Of a DNA stretch of 64,000 nucleotides, positions 1 through 10,167 are shown one piece after another. A model generated the notes under the pieces. That model ran no database searches. It was not told the origin of the DNA and saw only the letters and a list, made by a program, of their open reading frames with translations. The first letter of the stretch is position 1, and every line of letters begins with the position of its first letter. The DNA lies in contig JANATF010000015.1 in NCBI GenBank assembly GCA_029449245.1, positions 1 through 64,000 on the forward strand. The letters run 5' to 3'. Both the position numbers and the translations under genes were made by a program. This stretch comes from Mortierella alpina. Lineage: Eukaryota; Mortierellomycota; Mortierellomycetes; Mortierellales; Mortierellaceae.

Positions 1-695
1 TCAGATGTTTTGCTGTCAGGGATAGGAACGTGATTCCGCCCTTCGCTGCTTTCGATATCATTAAGATCATGATTGCTGCTGTCGATATTACCACCACCTG
101 ACTTGGCACTGCTGCTCCTGTTGATACTGCTGTTGTTGGTGTTGTTGTTGCTATCGCTACTGGTCAGACTGATGCTAAAGTTATTACTGGCTTGCGCAGC
201 TCGCCTCCGAGAGAATGAGGACGAGGCAGAAGATGAGGATGAAAATGAAGACGAGGACGAGGATGGCACTGAGAGCGCTGACTCTGAGAGACGAAGCTTT
301 TGATGGGCGGCATTGTCCAGCGACGCGGTGGTTTTGTGCAGTCGATGGTGCTGGTGTGCGAATTCATCCTTGGGTGTCACTGTGTTCTCGTCCAGAAAGT
401 GGTACTTGTAGTCCCAATGGGCTTTCAGACCCCATGGCCGACTTTGATGCAGATTGTTCTCTATTGAAGATGCGACCACAGTTGGATCCTGAGGCAAGCA
501 CAGTGTGATCCTGGTGGCATGGAAGTGCTGCGAAAGGATCTCGGTGACGGATTTCCACAGACGATGAATCTCAATGTCGGCACTGAGGATTAGCGACAGT
601 TCATGAACCGACGGGAACGCGCCCTCAGGTGTGCTTGAGACCATGGGTGTGCCTGGCTGTGCGAATGATGAGGAGTGGACGTTGGGTTTGGCCAT
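1..695 (-). CDS. N-terminal part of a Ser/Pro-rich protein with a GAF-like segment, cut by the left edge
   Basis: On the minus strand one frame is open from a stop near 861 to base 1. The first convenient ATG is at 695 (MAKPNVHSSS); an upstream spliced start is equally possible. The first ~25 residues are Ser/Pro-rich. Residues about 30-95 form a compact alpha/beta-looking segment (LILSADIEIHRLWKSV, then ITLCLPQDPT and PWGLKAHWDY), which resembles the start of a GAF domain in large fungal signalling proteins. A long Ser/Asn-rich, low-complexity stretch then runs to the edge. No stop is reached, so the protein continues outside the window. The GAF reading is a tentative family impression and no function is assigned. 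Confidence 0.5.
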   Translation of the reverse strand, partial: MAKPNVHSSSFAQPGTPMVSSTPEGAFPSVHELSLILSADIEIHRLWKSVTEILSQHFHATRITLCLPQDPTVVASSIENNLHQSRPWGLKAHWDYKYHFLDENTVTPKDEFAHQHHRLHKTTASLDNAAHQKLRLSESALSVPSSSSSSFSSSSSASSSFSRRRAAQASNNFSISLTSSDSNNNTNNSSINRSSSAKSGGGNIDSSNHDLNDIESSEGRNHVPIPDSKTS

Positions 696-860
696 GTGCG
701 AACGGAGGCCAGCTGGAGGGGGCAGGGGCGGAGGTGGAGGCAAGGCGGTTGATGATGCGGGCGAGGCGAAGGCGAATGCACACACGGGCAGTGCTGGATC
801 TAGAGCTGGTGGAGGTGATGCTGGCTGCTGGCGAGTGGGAGTTGTGGTCGAGAGTGGCAA

Positions 861-2130
861 TCAACGGGAGAACACAGCACACATCGGCAAATTTCAAGGA
901 GAGAAGAGCGAGCAGGCGTGAGTGGGTGTGGCATCGAGGTGTGCAATGACAAATGCACACCTTGTGGGCAAGAACAACGAAAAAAAAAAAATAGGTTTTC
1001 GAGTGCACTCCGTCTTCCTTCACTCTCTCTCTCACTCTCTCACTCTGTCTCTCTTGCTATCTCTCTCTCACTTTAGTTGCCCTGCCCCCCCCCCCCCCCC
1101 CCCCCCCACTCTCTTTGATCCTCTTCGTGATGCAACTAAGCAGTATTTACATAGAGAGGTGCATGATGAGTATGGCTGCCTGTGTCGGGTGCCTGGTCTT
1201 GTGAGGGTGGAGCAAGGGGCGAATGGGGTGGTGCTGTTTCTGCCTCTTGGTCGCTCCTGCTGTGTGAATCTAAGGTCGTTTTGGAATTCGAAAAGGAATA
1301 GTTGGGGACAAAGCTGTGGTGCTGCCTCAGCTTGTTTTGGTGCATGGCCAGATGCAATTGCTTCTCTGGCTGGTGCTGAAGCTGCTGGTTCTTGAAGAGG
1401 AAGAAGGAGGAGTGAGAGGGAAAGAGAAGCGTGGAAGTAGCGTCTAAGTTGTTTCAGCTATGCAAGTCTATTTGTTGTTGCTGCTGCTGTTGCTGGTGCT
1501 GGTGCTGGTGCTGCTGGTGCTGGTGCTGGTGCTGGTGCTGCTGGTGCTGGTGCTGGTGCTGATGCTGATGCGGTTGCTACAGCTGTTCTCTCTGTAGTGC
1601 CTGTTGCGGGGGTGTGCGAAAGGAGAGTGTTCTGTTGCCAGCGCAGGATGGCGGGTTTTTTGCTGCTGTTCACAGGGTGCGGGAGGGAACGCGCGACATA
1701 GGCAAACGTAAGGACAAGGGAGACTCTTCCAGTGAAGAATTGAGCAACGGACTACAGAGCAACACCGCGTACGTGAAAAGCAACTCTTGCCCAACACCTT
1801 TCTCCTTTTCCACGACGAACATAGTCCATGGACGGTCCACTGTTGTTCAGGCCCTCGCTCCGATTCTTTCTAACCCTCATCGTTGCTGAATTACATCCCT
1901 GTAAAGATCACCTCATTTCACGCCATCTCGACGCTGAGCAAGCCCATCAAAAAACGCATCCCCTCACTCTCCTGAGAAGCCCTGGTTTACTTGGCACAAG
2001 TGCAAGCGTTTTTCTCACAGCACCGAAAACTCAGAGGGAGCGCAGGAGTCAACTCTCCAGTAACAACAAACGGATGCAGGCACGCCAAGAATTCACGAGG
2101 AACTGGAGCGGCAGATAAAGACACCTAGAA
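861..2130. other. Low-complexity upstream region without a convincing gene
   Basis: The stretch contains CT-rich tracts near 1020-1080, a poly-C run at about 1086-1108 and a GCTGGT-type repeat. Open frames here are short and dominated by simple sequence. It is probably the promoter/5' UTR of the leftward gene, plus spacer. Confidence 0.5.
1474..1578. repeat. Trinucleotide-type repeat (GTTGCT / GCTGGT)n
   Basis: About 100 bp of imperfect GCTGGT and GCTGCT repeats are directly visible. No coding context is evident. Confidence 0.8.
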
Positions 2131-3331
2131 GTCAAATGAGGTCCTTACGAGCATCCCAGACCTTGACTCGCGGAAACGTATGGTGCCCTACAGGAACTCC
2201 GACAAGCAAGAAAGAACCTTTATTTCTGGAACGACAAGTCAAGTCATCAGCTCTACGGCCGTATCCATGACGACCCCAACCTGGCAGTGCAATACTGTTG
2301 AGGATGATGTAGAGCATATGAACATGGATGAGATCAGACGCCGGCACTGATGACGGCGTTTGCAAAATGAGTGAGACAGTCCCGTTGACGCACCTGATAC
2401 TGCTTCTCATGGTCGCCATCGACTTAGATCCTTCGAGTCAACCACCCGCCCAAGGTTCACACTTCGCCATATCGAACAAGAATACTGCCCAACAGGTGAA
2501 CGAGATCAGCCATTCAAGTAAAGTGGGTAAACGCAGGGAGGCGCGGTTGAAAAGCAACGAGGAAGTGAAGGCGGCATATGAGAGGATTTCACGAAAGGAA
2601 AACTCGCTCACCACTGCCGTGACACTCACGGAAGTCAGTGCGGCCCACGCAGCACGCAGGGAAGCCAGGAAGATCATTCAGCCATTTGAAGTATCTGAGA
2701 AGAGGCAGAAGGATCTGCACACTCAAAGATTGCGCTCAGAGCGAGCCTGGACAAAGTTTGGAGCCGCTGAGAGGAGACATGTCGTGGATGCAGCAAGAGA
2801 GGAGAATGGAGACCACGGTGAGCAATGGGATCTTAAATACGCAAAGGTACAACATTAATGGACTTTTTCCCACTCGTACTCACAATGATACTTCCTTGTG
2901 CCTTTACATGTGCGCATGTGTAGGAGTTTCCGCTTCCGTCTCTGCTCGCGATGGTTGGTGCTCAGACTGTCATCGGCATCATTTGGCAGCCCGAGGCTAA
3001 AGTGTTCAAGCATGTGTCCGAATACCCGAAGAAGGCAACAGAAATCTTGCCGATTATGGTGATTGGGGATGCCGGTACAGGCGTTGGATCCCGCAGAGGC
3101 GGTCATGTCAGGAGAGGCGGCGAACACATGAAGCATGGTCCAGTCATCATTGCAGACGAGTATAACACGAGTCTGAAGACCAGGGATCCCCACGCAACCT
3201 TTGCCATCGGACTCTCCGAAACTTCAGGTCTCACAATCTGCCAACCGCCAGGTCCTGACCCCATTTGCAAGAGGCGCCGTGGCAAGCAAACAGGAATTTA
3301 CAAACACCAGCTCTTTAGACTGGATTCATAA
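2131..3331 (+). pseudogene. Fanzor-like (TnpB-related) nuclease relic, copy A1
   Basis: A 5' part at 2328-2858 encodes a basic helical region (KVGKRREARLK, later RSERAWTKFGAAERRH). A 3' part at about 2930-3331 encodes a RuvC-II-like block VIGDAGTGVGSR, followed by ADEYNTS and RDPHATFAIGLS. GT/AG sites at about 2847 and 2923 could join the parts. GDAGTGVGSR, DEYxTS, zinc ribbon and RDxxA is the order seen at the C-terminus of fungal Fanzor proteins. The zinc ribbon expected between DEYNTS and RDPHA is missing, so the domain is internally deleted. No RuvC-I block is recognisable upstream, and the region before 2328 only makes sense with frame changes (GRIHDDPNLA around 2260). It is the same subfamily as the relics at 32.3 and 49 kb. 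Confidence 0.6.
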
Positions 3332-3721
3332 CAGCTCCCGACATTGATAGTGCTACGGGAGCACCCTAGCTAGAGAGATTACAGGTGATAGTGCTATATC
3401 ATGCAGCTATTTTACGCTCAACGATCGGCACGTACAAAACTAACTGTGCGACTTTGAGTCGTAGGCCTATAACCAAATTCATTCTAGCTCCCATGGCGAC
3501 TCTGACGATAATCTCAGTCCTACACCAGCGTCAGAGGTGTAGAAGTGGCGACATGAGAGGATACGTTGTCGCCTACGGTGTCATAGGGATGGGAGCGAAT
3601 AAATGTTAGCAAAGGTCGCTCGCTCGTCGCTCTCGCAGGTGAAAAGATGCACACTTACTGTAGAGGCATCCCCAGCCCGAAGGCCGGAAGACGCCCGTTA
3701 TTCTACAAATTGTTGCGACGC
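3332..3721. other. Spacer with no recognised feature
   Basis: This stretch separates the A1 relic from the convergent Fanzor gene. Nothing recognisable is seen. Confidence 0.5.
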
Positions 3722-6604
3722 TTAATCGAGACCGAAGTCTCCTTCATCCTCCTGTTTAGCCTGGGCAAAGTCTCCTTCATCTTCCTCTTCAGCCTGGGCT
3801 GCGGGTTGGACCTGGGTGGGGCGTCGGAGGGACGCCGGCCTTGGTTGTTGGAGGAGCTGGGCCATGCCGATGCGAGCGATATTGTGCGCTCCCGCGCTAT
3901 CTCTATGCATCGGCATATTGCAGGCCGTGCAGGTAACCCTGCGCATCTCCTTCGTGACGGCAGCATCGCAGCGAGGGCACACGCTGCTGGTCTTGTACTC
4001 ATCCACTTTGGTGACCGGGATGCCAAGAGCCGTCAGCTTTCAGGTACGATGTAAGATAGGAAAATTGTGTCAGTCTCATATCAGTCAAGGTCGAGCCTAT
4101 AGAAAAAAAGAGGAGCAGCCAATAGAAATCTTACCTTTTGGTACAAAAACTTGGCGACCTTCTCGTGGAAGGAGGCTCGTCCACGGACACCCTCAAACTG
4201 CCCATCGCCAAGAACGACAACGACGTCCAGCCCAGGACTCCGCTGTACATCGCCTGTCCGAGTGCCGATCGTTCTGAGGACAACGTTCAACACCTGCTCA
4301 TAGTCTGCTCGCTTGGCACGGCGGTTGGCCCACTGCTTCCGTTTGAACCCCGCTGTGGTAAAAGCTGAGCATGGCCAGTTGGTGCGTCTTGAGCCATAGC
4401 GCATACTCCACCGCATCATTGGGCTCAGGGGACTGCCGATCAGGAATACTAGACTCGTATTCGCTGATGCTGGGGAGTTCAATTGGCGCTCCATGTGTCT
4501 GTCGGATCGAGGCAGATAGACCACAACTCAGGTTGTCTGAGCTGACTGGCTTTGACTTGGAGAGTCGAAGGCTGCGAGCAAACCGATTGCTGGACTCGTA
4601 CATCGATCGCTGGGTAACGATGGCGTTGACAACCTCACGGTCTCGTGAGGGGGCGTAGAGAGCCGCTGCGGCGCATGGAACGACAACTCCCAAGGCGATC
4701 CCGATGACAGCGACATTGCCAGTACCGGTCGGATTACCAACACGCACAGGAAAGTGCTTCTGGCGACCTGCAGGATCGGCCAACCACTTGTGGAGGTATG
4801 GAATGTCATCCAAGACCGACTTGCGCTTCGGAGCAACAGTCTGCTGAGAGGCCGACGCCTCGCCTGAGGTAGCTGGCTGCAGGGGACTGGTTTGGGCAGA
4901 ACCAGCGACTTGGCTGTCGGCCTTTTTCGCTTTGCGTTTGGTATTGCTGGCAATCGCCTGCACGACCCGACCATTAGTCCTGATGGTGCCAGTCGTCACT
5001 TGGAACTTTTTAATGAGGAGTCGCTTCTGTCCTTCGATCACTAGGCAACAAAAAAGAGCGCAGAAAACTAATGTCAGCAGTAGATCGCATATACATAAAG
5101 AGATTACAGTAGTGCTTCATGTCAAGGCTAGACTTACAGTTCTCAGGCGGCATCTCTTTCAACCGCATGTACTCGTGCAGCGGCATTGTACGACGCGCAT
5201 GATTTGTGTGGTGCACAAACAGGTGGAAAGACAAGTCATGCATGTCGTCCCTGTTGCCAAAGAACATCTTCATCAGTGGCGTCGTCTCACCGCCTTTAGC
5301 CCAGAGCACTTCGAGTAGGCCTAACTCGCTGAATGTCACGTAGCCCTCCTGAAAGCCAGCCTGGGGGTACAAGTTCCATCTCTCCCCTTTTGGCAGCATT
5401 AGGTTTCTGCGGAACCAAAGGCTTATCTTGTCCCTCTGCTCGCTGTGCTCCTCTCGTTCCTCCTTGCCCTGGCGCCTGAGAAAGTCGTTCACCTAAGAGG
5501 AACAAGTGTAAAGTATGTGAGTGAGTCTCTCTGTCTTGACATGTGTATGCATCAAGTGCATTTGTGTGTTTGTGGCCAGAGCGGCGTTCGAGTTAGTTAC
5601 CTTCAAGAGCAGCTCAAACCCTAGCCGAGTGTAGAACTGACCGAGCTCTGCAGCGATTTCACTGACCATTGTATAGAAAAACAGTTTTAACAGTGCATGG
5701 TGGGCTCGGGAGAACGGCAGCCGTCCCAGTGTGCCCTATAGACCGGTAGACATCCATCACGGCATTAATCGCCACTCGATTGTAGTTGACAGCCATGACT
5801 GGATGTACCACCGCAGGCTCGATGTCTTGCTGTTGGCCCTCAGGTTCGGCCTCGAGGCCTTGCTGAGGTTGATCGTCGGCACCGGGGTCTTGCTGAGATT
5901 GATCTTCAGCATCGGGGTCTTGCTGGCTCTCATCCTCTGGATTTTGTTGCCAGCTCGCAGCCTTGGAAACTGCAGGAGTTTCGCCCTCTGCTGGATCAGC
6001 AACACTCATCTCGACGTCCTCTGCTGGGTCAGCGACACTCATCTCGACGTCCTCTGGCTCCTCACGATCTTCGGTTTCCTCAGTGGGCTCCATCTCGACG
6101 TCCTCCTGCTGCGGCTGGTCCTCGGCCTCTGTAGATAGCATCTTCTCATCCTCGACCACGAGTTCGTCCCAAGACATTCTGAGATATCTCCCAATCCCTC
6201 CTACAATATTCTGGCACGGTCGTCTGGTGGAGCAGAGCCATGAGGACCGGGGATTCATGGTCCTCGCCAAGGTCCCTGGCGATCGCGGCCTCCCTGGAGA
6301 TCAGCAGGTCGATGGTCAGGTGGATCCAACGGCGACTGTTATTCATAAAGTCCACCACCTGCTCCATCGTCTGCTCGATTCGGACAGAAATGTTGTCGAG
6401 ATCTGTCACGGAAGCTCCTTCCAATTTGTACTTTTGACTGTACATCTTGTGGGCAACCCGGACATTCTCGGCCAACAGGCCTCGGATGGAGCCGGTCTCA
6501 AGCGTCACCAACCCGTGAGCCTTTTGCAGGGCTTTTTTGGTTTTTGTGGCAGCACTTGTCACCCTCTTGACCTCTGACTCTACATTATCATAGAGGGGGT
6601 TCAT
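3722..6604 (-). pseudogene. Fanzor-type (TnpB-like) RNA-guided nuclease gene, six exons, RuvC-I Asp replaced by Ala, frame-broken
   Basis: Deduced exons are 6604..~6175, ~6173..5744, 5661..5601, 5492..5138, 5040..4135 and 4036..3722. The last four introns have GT-AG ends and join in frame. The product would be about 830 residues: a helical N-terminus (MNPLYDNVES), an acidic repeat linker (DVEMSVADPAE twice), a middle region, then the nuclease core. RuvC-I reads VIGIALGVVVP; family members have GIDxG, so the catalytic Asp is Ala (codon GCC, 4694-4696). RuvC-II is VVVLGDGQFEGVRGR. The tail carries VDEYKTSSVCPRC, then CTAC, and MHRDSAGAHNIA with the RuvC-III Asp intact. An extra G at 4348-4351 shifts frame between RuvC-I and RuvC-II, and one base is out of step near 6175. 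By family, Fanzors are eukaryotic TnpB relatives that cut DNA with a guide RNA. This copy is probably inactive. It lies 3' of an XPG-like nuclease gene on the same strand. Confidence 0.8.
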
Positions 6605-6617
6605 TGTCAGTCTTCTA

Positions 6618-6642
6618 TTTTTTTTTTTTTTTTTTTTTTTTT
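6618..6642. repeat. Poly-T tract (poly-A on the minus strand) between the two nuclease ORFs
   Basis: About 25 consecutive T residues lie just upstream of the Fanzor ATG (6604). It could be a slippage site, an old retroposition tail, or part of an intron. Confidence 0.9.
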
Positions 6643-6749
6643 CATCCAGACACGGCCGTTTTGTTCAAAGAAATAATATTAATAATCTTACCCGATCCAG
6701 GTGTAATCCCAAGCTTGAGGCTCCGCGCGCCTTTGCTGCTCTTGTGGTA

Positions 6750-7016
6750 TTGTGCCTTTCACATAAAAATGTCAACTCTGTCACTAAATTTCAAAATTGG
6801 TGTGAATCGAGCAGACACTTTTTCACCATCGTAGAGCCATTTTCAACGACTTAACACTGTCATTCCACTCTTTTAACAAAGCCAACAACCAGAATTGATA
6901 AATTCATTGTGTTTCTAGCCCTTTTTTCGTCTAGAACAACAACGAGTTAATCAATTCTGCTTCGACGATATCACCAAATCTGAAAATTACTCAGAAAAAT
7001 TTGTATGAAAGGCACA
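6750..7016. mobile_element. TA-flanked MITE (Stowaway/mariner-like)
   Basis: Terminal inverted repeats start TTGTGCCTTTCA at 6750 and end as the reverse complement at 7016. Each is flanked by TA (6748-6749 and 7017-7018), as in Tc1/mariner-type insertions. An inner inverted repeat (AGAATTGAT against ATCAATTCT near 6890 and 6950) makes the element strongly foldable. It has no coding capacity. It sits in the 3' end of the XPG-like gene. Confidence 0.7.
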
Positions 7017-9106
7017 ATACTTCATCTTCTTGGACGGGCGTTTCAGAGGCTGAGCTTTCCTCTTCGCTTCCTTCTCTTTCTTCTTCTCCTCCTGTCGAAG
7101 CTTCTTGGCCTCCAGCTTCTTCGCCTCCTTCTCCTTCTTGGCAGCCAGCTTCTTGGCCTCTTTCTCCTTTTTCTTCTCCTCTCGTGCCTTCTGGGCTGCA
7201 AGCTGTTTCTGGGACAACTTCCTCTTGGGCGGCTCCTTGGGCTTTTGCTTCTGTTTCTGCTTCGACTTTGCCTTGGACCCCCCAGGGCTGGGTGATGACG
7301 AAGTTGGACCAGGAGGCGGCTGCGGGGGGACTGATGAAGGAGCACCACCTTGCGTTCTTGTCAAATCGACCAAGTGAGCAGCATAGATCTTTTTGGGAAA
7401 GGGCCTTGAGAAAAAAAGAAAAAAAAAGGGGGGAGGTCAATGCGCGTTCTATTGAACCCTCAAAAAAAACCAGTTGCAAACGCCCGTTGACAAAAAAAAG
7501 GTGCCCAGTGTTCCTCTTACCTCGAAATCTCGGACGTTTCTGCATCATCTACAGGATTCTCGTCCAAACCCAAAGGTACCACGAACCCCAGGAGATCGAG
7601 GTAGGTCTTGTATTGCTTCTCAAGTTCTTGTTGTCGACTCTCTTGCTCAGGCGGTAGCCTGTGGTCTTCCTTTTGACACACGAAGATGTCCCAGGACGCT
7701 GACGTGTCCAGCTTGACTTTAACAGCTTTCTTGTAATCATCAAGAAGCTGTTTCAAGATGCTGGTTGCCTCCGTCAGGAGCGTCTTGGCATCAAACGTCA
7801 GCTGCAGAAGGGTCGTGGGCATGTCACCATCGATTTCGAAAGGTATTGGAGAGTGCGGAGCCTTGCCATCAAGCCTGTCCTGCTCTTTAGCAGCGTCGAA
7901 TCGGCACTTGATGATGTTCGCCAGGCTGGTGAGCTTCAAAAGCATACCATTGACGCGCTCATCGGGCACCTCCCACTCGAGACCAGGATTGGCCGACTCT
8001 TGCTCATCGGCCTCCATTGGAGTGTCTGCATCAGCGCTGGTAGGGGGCTCCTCGGGCTCGAGGAGACTGACTTGAATTTGATGCACGTAGCTTATGGCAT
8101 CCTCTACGAGATCGTAAAGGATGCCCAGCGGACTCGGCGTTTCCGCAGCGTCGTCTCCGCAAAGCTGGATAACCTGATCCTGAAATAGTCGATACAGGTT
8201 GTTAAAAAGGCGGAAATACCCATCTGGAATTGGTGGTGACTTGAGCGCCTGGATTGCCTGGCAGTTTCGCTTCAGTCCCATGTTGGGGACGTTTTTGGCG
8301 TAGTCACTTCGGGACACCATCCCGAGGACTAGGTATTGAAGCTCCGACAGCATGAGTCCCCGGCGGACGTCGTCCATTTTGTACTGAAAGAAGCCGCCGT
8401 TGCCGACCTTCCTTAGCACACAATCGACGGTTGAATGCAGAAACAGATGAATCCACAGACGCTGGAACCACCTGGACCCCACAGAGGTGACGCGCAACAC
8501 ACACATCACTCTCCCCAGGGCATCACAAACGTTCCAACCGAGTGCCCGTAGCCCGGTGACGATGTTGTTAATATCCGAATGCCGGACAGGCCGGCAAGCT
8601 GTGAGCTGCCTTCGGATGCTGCAGAAAGCCTTGCGCCGCTTTCGCTGCCCTTGACGTGGCAACTGGTCCACAGCAGAGGCAAGCTTTTGGAGATTGGCCT
8701 CCTTCTGCTTGGCGCGGTCTTCTTGCCCTACGTTCTTTGGGGTCGTGGAGAACTTGTCACCGGCGTGGATTCGAGTGAGTTCAGGCGAAAAATGTTTTGT
8801 AAGCATGCGGTGTAATGCATGCACAACAGGCTGGTGAGTTGACGCTCATGGGGGGGTCGTGGATAGCCTGGAAGGGTCGTTTTCGTTTAAATAGAGCCTG
8901 GGGGGACCTTGTTGCTGTTGCTTTTGTTGCTGTCGCGTCCTTTTCAGTCTACGCATGTCTTCTTCGACCAGCCAGTGCTTTATGAAAAAATAATAGCAAC
9001 CAAACAGGTCTAGTTGAACGACATGGGTCTTGGTCTCCTCCGGGGACATGCGCTGTCCCTGTATGTCAAACTCTTCTAGGAACTGGAAAAAGCCATGTAG
9101 ACCCAT
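6987..9106 (-). pseudogene. XPG/PIN-like structure-specific nuclease with broken acidic motif
   Basis: The start at 9106 reads MGLHGFFQFLEEF, the typical opening of XPG/Rad2-type nucleases (M-G-[IVL]-x-G). Exon 1 runs 9106-7521 and exon 2 runs 7404-6987, joined across GTAAGA/CAAG in frame (SEIS|RPFPKK). An in-frame TGA lies near 8846, between the N-terminal part and the body, unless a weak GTCCCC intron removes it. The XPG-I acidic motif is visible only in a shifted frame: PGESDVCVAR at about 8520-8490. The sequence returns to the main frame at about 8433 (TVDCVLRKVG), which implies small deletions of 1 and 2 nt. A helix-hairpin-helix-like GMVSRSDYAKNV follows. The tail is Lys/Glu-rich coiled coil and nuclear-looking. 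The last ten residues (YCAFHTNFSE) come from the MITE at 6750-7016. Without the MITE the frame stays open to a TGA at 6642, only 37 nt from the Fanzor ATG. Confidence 0.65.
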
Positions 9107-9909
9107 GACTGAAAGTGTTTGTTCGGAGTGCGAGCGTTTTGAAAAGGTGGGATGACGGTGAAACTATACGGCAAAAATGAGAACTATGTGAAGAATGAAG
9201 GTGAAGGCAGGGTCAGAGTGCGAGCGTCATGAAAGGATGGGATGATGGTGCAAAGATACGGCAAAAATGAAAGGGATCGTAAGAATAAGATATATTACTT
9301 TTGGCCCAAACAAAGAGGAATGCAGCTCGGGGTTTTACCACAACTTAGAGGCATCACTTAAAGAACATGCAGCATACATTGTCCACGCTGTGGTGTCTCG
9401 TACTACTGGACTTTTAGCCTGGATCCAGGAGCATTGCAGACAAGGAGATGGTACTTCATGGAGCTCGTATTGATAAGGACCGATATTTACTGTATATTCC
9501 AAGAGTAGTGCAAGCGTCCAGACGCGAGGTTCAGCTTTCTCCAACGATCACTCCAGATCACAAAAAGACCGTTTCTGACAACTACATGGGAACAAAGTAG
9601 AGTCCGGACGCGCGCATCACTGCTAGACTGATTGCTTATATCGTTTACCACGACCATCAAGCCGAATCACCTCACATGTCTGTCTGTCGGGCGCATGCAC
9701 CAGAGATGGAGGTTGCAGCAACCATCGTCTATAGTGCGCAATCTTAAAATGCTATTGTTGCAGGACGGTGCAGTCTGCGCTATTCTCGCCGCGTGCACTG
9801 TGTCGAATCAACGATCGTTTTTCACGCCGACACTATTCACTTTACACCCTCTTCCTTTTGCAAGTGTTCAATTGTCACGATTACAGATATCAACCAAAAC
9901 TATTCTGCA
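9107..9909. other. Spacer upstream of the XPG-like gene
   Basis: It contains a short direct repeat (GAGTGCGAGCG...AAAGGTGGGATGA at about 9127 and 9217) and a plus frame open at about 9448-9600 with no recognised family (IDKDRYLLYIPRVVQ). Confidence 0.35.
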
Positions 9910-10167
9910 ATGTCCGTCAACCCAATGTCCGGCAACCATGGCCTTTACAACATGGGCAACCGTTGCTTTGCTAATGCACTTTTACAGTGTCTTTGCAACG
10001 TGCTCTTCACAGAGGAAGAACATCTTGAGCAGCTTCAGCATGACTTTCGTGCTAGGAAACTCTTTGAGTTCATAGAGAACCTGAGGAGTGATGGGACGCA
10101 AACCCTGAATCCTGATCCTCCTCCTGTAAGGCTCGAGTCAAGTGCCGAGAAAAGAAGACAGCCTTGA
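9910..10167 (+). pseudogene. Ubiquitin-specific protease Cys-box fragment
   Basis: From ATG 9910 the frame reads MSVNPMSGNHGLYNMGNRCF. GLYNMGNRCFANALLQCL is a textbook USP (peptidase C19) Cys box, with the catalytic Cys in GNRCF. The frame continues for ~50 residues, reaches a good donor (GTAAGG at about 10127) after a Pro run, and otherwise stops at 10167. No His box (GHY) or other USP blocks are visible in the next kilobase on either strand. It is therefore a 5' fragment of a USP gene, or the first exon of one whose remainder was lost. Catalysis is impossible without the His/Asp half. Confidence 0.7.

Noticed and set aside
625-1035. 136-codon minus-strand frame with Ser/Arg-rich sequence
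   Set aside because: It overlaps the better-supported frame that runs to base 1, and looks like shadow and simple sequence.
1458-1797. Ala/Pro and Ser/Thr repeat frames on the minus strand
   Set aside because: They are produced by the GCTGGT repeat in different frames, with no independent support.
7001-7657. 218-codon plus-strand frame opposite the Lys/Glu-rich tail
   Set aside because: It is a shadow of the XPG-like gene's repetitive 3' region.
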